Assembly: GCA_004794785.1 (NCBI GenBank)
Contig: SJOL01006503.1
Location: forward strand, 132,395-196,394
Origin: Opisthorchis felineus
Lineage: Eukaryota; Platyhelminthes; Trematoda; Opisthorchiida; Opisthorchiidae
Reading direction: 5' to 3'
Length of the DNA stretch: 64,000 nucleotides
Shown: positions 61,480 to 64,000 of the stretch, one piece after another
Layout of the letters: every line of letters begins with the position of its first letter
Position numbering within the stretch: position 1 is the stretch's first letter
Notes under the pieces: model-generated
Told to the model about the DNA's origin: nothing
What the model saw: only the letters and a program-made list of their open reading frames with translations
Database searches by the model: none
Program-made: the position numbers and the translations under genes

Positions 61480-62960
61480 TAATGCAAATACTGTCTTTCG
61501 GTTCTGGCCTGTTTGAGTCAATGAGACGTGAGAAAGCGCCGGTCCTTTTGAGGCTTCTTGTGGACTGGGACTTGATGTTTATGTCATACTCAAGAAGCAC
61601 AGTGGCATATCACTAGAGACGGTTGGCGGTATACATGGGCATCTCCTTCTTTAAGCCAAGCTCAGTAAAGTACGGGTTGTAATCAGCCAATAAGGTAAAC
61701 TGACAGCTGTAGAGCATTTTCTGAAACATTTTCACGGAAATGCATCCCCAAAAGCTTCTTTATCTACCTGACTAAAGTTGCACTTTGTTAGTGTCAGGGA
61801 TCTGGCCACATGTGCAGTGGCTTTCTGGCCGCTGTTGGGAATTACATGCGAAATCACTGCCACAATTCCATAGTTTGAAGCATCCGACACCACAATGAGT
61901 CCCAGTGGCGGATCGTGGTATGGGTTGCGAATCTAAACTCAGCATGGATTTGAGAGGGCCACAGGCTTGTTTTCCCTCTTGTGACCACGTTTGTTGGTGG
62001 TCTTTAGCAAGTAGCTGTTTTAGTGGACTTCAGATGCGATGCATGGTGGGCATACGTCAGCTGTAGTTCTGATGAGACTGAGGGAGGACCTTGAGGATGT
62101 TACGTCAGTGGATTCCGGCATACGCACGATAGTGTCGATGTCCTCTGGGCCAGACCTGCGGCCATGTTCATCCGTACTGAACCCAAGTTACTTTATGGGC
62201 TCCATGAAGAAGGTACACTTTTCTCAGCTCAGTCTAAATCCATACTATTGAATTCGATCAGGCATGCGATCAAGTTCGTCGGAGTTGGAAGCCATGATGG
62301 CTTGGTCGCCAATCAGGGGCCGGGCAGCCCGCATTATTCAGCTCCGTATTTATGATACTTTGAAATATGGCTGGAGCTGCCTTGACACCAAATGGCAGCC
62401 GGGTATACTGAGACGCACCGAGGCGAGTATCGGTGGTCACAAGTTCTCGGGATTCTTCCTCAACTTCAATCTGGAGGTAAGCATTGGCCAAGTCAATCTT
62501 CTCAACACAATTTCCCTCATCCGTAGTTGTGAGCACGTTGTCTGGAAGAGGCACAGTGTGCTGAAGTTTATCCAGCGCGGCATGGAGACTGGCGTAGAAC
62601 AAGTTCAAGTGTCTAGTTCTTGAATCCGGCCTCCGGTCATCCCAAGATGCATCTATCAGAACCTGGCTGCTCCACATAATTAAACAGGATACTAAAATGA
62701 CACGGCAGATCCTCACTACCGAATGCCACCGGCTTCTCAACCTGAAGCACGACACGGCTGGAATTGGTCATTCGCCTGCTGCTTAGAGTGGATGTATACA
62801 CGAACTCAACTCCAACGCCCCAAACAAACCCGAGACCAAGCCCGTTCGTCAAGAAAGCAAACTTTACACATGTTAATTGCAAAGCGGAATGTAGCACTTC
62901 GCTTGTTATTGCTGGGTTTGGCGTCATACTTGTTTCAGCTTTCATCGTCGTGACCAAAAA
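61480..62960 (-). pseudogene. Gypsy reverse transcriptase and RNase H remnant
   Basis: RT: VEKIDLANAYLQIEVEEESRELVTT and RLPFGVKAAPAIFQ (62500-62360) are clear Gypsy RT motifs; the YxDD region just downstream is garbled. CTFFMEPIKYLGF (about 62210) is the thumb. RNase H: LIVVSDASNYGIVAVISH (about 61900), which keeps the first catalytic Asp, KEAFGDAF (about 61760), and LLEYDINIK (about 61580) near the end. Three reading frames are used. Confidence 0.8.
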
Positions 62961-63129
62961 AAGATTTATAATGATCCAAGATGCCCTAACCACCTGCAGA
63001 AAACGTTGTAGGTAAAAAAAATCGAGGTTGAATTCGGTTAAGGCTACATTCAGAGTTGATTTTATTGCCAAAGAGAGTTTGTGAAAATTCGTATCAGCAA
63101 CATTCAGTTCTTTTGTAGCTTGATATGGT

Positions 63130-63830
63130 CCCTGGCATCACACAGTTTAGTGAAGGAACGTGGAATTGAACTGGCAAGCCGCGTGTGAGATTCACTGAAC
63201 ATTGGGCCCATGTTCTTTCATGCGGTGGGCCACAAATGACTGGCGGTTTGACTGCTCCATAAGCTTCAATGGCTCGATGGCACAATCCACGTGCCAACTG
63301 AAGTGATCCCCAAACACGATCTCTTGGATTAGATCGATAGGCTCAATATGTCATTAAACCAATAAATTCTATTTGCAACCTCACGCACGCAGCACCTTTA
63401 TGTGCTCTCGAAAAAACTGACTTTCCAAAGAGTCCACCTGATAGTCTTCTAAAACGCTATGCATCTAAGTTTGCCGAGGGTCTTGCATGATACACAAAAG
63501 CGAGATTCTGGCCGATATTCCTTCTCAATTCCAAATCAGTTTTCAGGCCAAAACCCTCAGTTCCATACGCAGCCTCGCTCACCCTTGACCAGGAATTCAA
63601 CCGACAACGGAAGACTGGTGTTTCGCAAACGATCAGATTCTCTGCATGGGCCTTGCCGATCATATTGGTGGAGAAGGTTAACGAGGCCATCCAGTTTTGT
63701 GCAGACTTCTCTACCGGTGTCCACGCATCACTGGATAAACATCAGTACTATCTGCCTCTTTGCGAAATTGAATGAGCAAAAATGTTCCTCGGAGGTTGCC
63801 TTGGACAATGCTTAACTCCGGAATGCAGTT
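63130..63830 (-). pseudogene. Gypsy gag remnant
   Basis: A minus-strand frame at 63457-63690 has RCRLNSW ... GFGLKTDLELRRNI, resembling the retrotransposon Gag region before the zinc knuckle. At about 63200-63250 a C-G-x-P-H-E-R-x-W-A-Q-C stretch looks like a damaged C-C-H-C knuckle. Assignment rests mainly on position upstream of RT. Confidence 0.45.
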
Positions 63831-64000
63831 GAAGAAAAATTCCGAGTATTAATCTGAGAAAAATATTGTTATTACACCACTTTTCTTGGAAGCCCCAAAA
63901 AGAAAGTCACACCACACAACTTGTATAGTCTGCCGAAATGAGGATGTTGCCATTCCGACGTAATTTAAAGTTCACCGTAAAAGTCGAAACGTTATTGGTT

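Larger units (their letters stand above)
60207..63830 (-). mobile_element. Second, nearly full-length decayed Gypsy element
   Basis: Reading down the minus strand: Gag-like sequence, a degenerate zinc knuckle, RT, RNase H, integrase with HHCC-like region, DDE core and C-terminal domain. Many stops and frameshifts. The element is of a different Gypsy lineage from the copy at 31.9 kb. LTRs are not recognised with confidence; a TATATAAG sequence at about 59896 (minus strand) could belong to a 3' LTR. The outermost MEG-B exon lies less than 1 kb beyond its 3' end, so it may have inserted into a MEG-B intron. Confidence 0.85.

Noticed and set aside
1..64000. CRISPR arrays, bacterial operons, tRNA and rRNA genes
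   Set aside because: No regularly spaced direct repeats, no Shine-Dalgarno-led ORF series, and no convincing tRNA cloverleaf or rRNA sequence seen on either strand.

Overview
This is eukaryotic DNA, most likely from a parasitic flatworm (trematode fluke). No ORF exceeds about 160 codons, and the DNA is moderately AT-rich. The recognisable long coding stretches are decayed retroelements of types common in flukes: BEL/Pao, RTE-like and CR1-like LINEs, a Gypsy whose Gag carries the C-H-C-C finger of the CsRn1 clade, and a second Gypsy. There is also a minimal type I hammerhead ribozyme of the kind linked to Penelope-like elements.

The most interesting content lies between the transposons. On both strands I find many very short candidate exons of 6-48 nt, with 21 nt the commonest size on the minus strand. 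Each has a pyrimidine-rich ...AG acceptor, a good GT donor, a length divisible by three, and an open reading frame in phase 1. This is the layout of the micro-exon genes (MEGs) of schistosomes and other flukes, which encode variable secreted proteins. I infer two MEG-like genes. MEG-A (+ strand) runs from about 870 to 35264, with a possible last exon at 35690-36114. MEG-B (- strand) runs from about 59299 down to a stop at 36142. They are arranged tail to tail. Their 5' ends, where signal-peptide exons are expected, appear to lie outside the window. A signal-peptide-like first exon on the + strand (48129-48180) hints at a third, nested gene.

Layout: 0.8-9.4 kb, densest part of MEG-A. 12.2-16.1 kb, BEL/Pao copy (+). 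19.5-21.16 kb, RTE-like LINE (-). 22.78-23.51 kb, CR1-like LINE (-). 28.0-28.3 kb, 75-nt inverted repeat plus hammerhead ribozyme. 29.9-35.3 kb, more MEG-A exons, interrupted by a Gypsy/CsRn1-type copy (31.86-33.21 kb). 36.1-59.3 kb, MEG-B, with an RTE scrap (43.1-43.3 kb) and an A-rich repeat remnant (45.0-45.7 kb) in its introns. 60.2-63.8 kb, second Gypsy copy (-).

All exon calls were made by eye, without transcript data. Individual exons are uncertain. The overall pattern is stronger than any single call: on the + strand of 36-48 kb my hand count of about ten strong donors gave no in-phase micro-exon, while most strong donors on the - strand of the same interval did.
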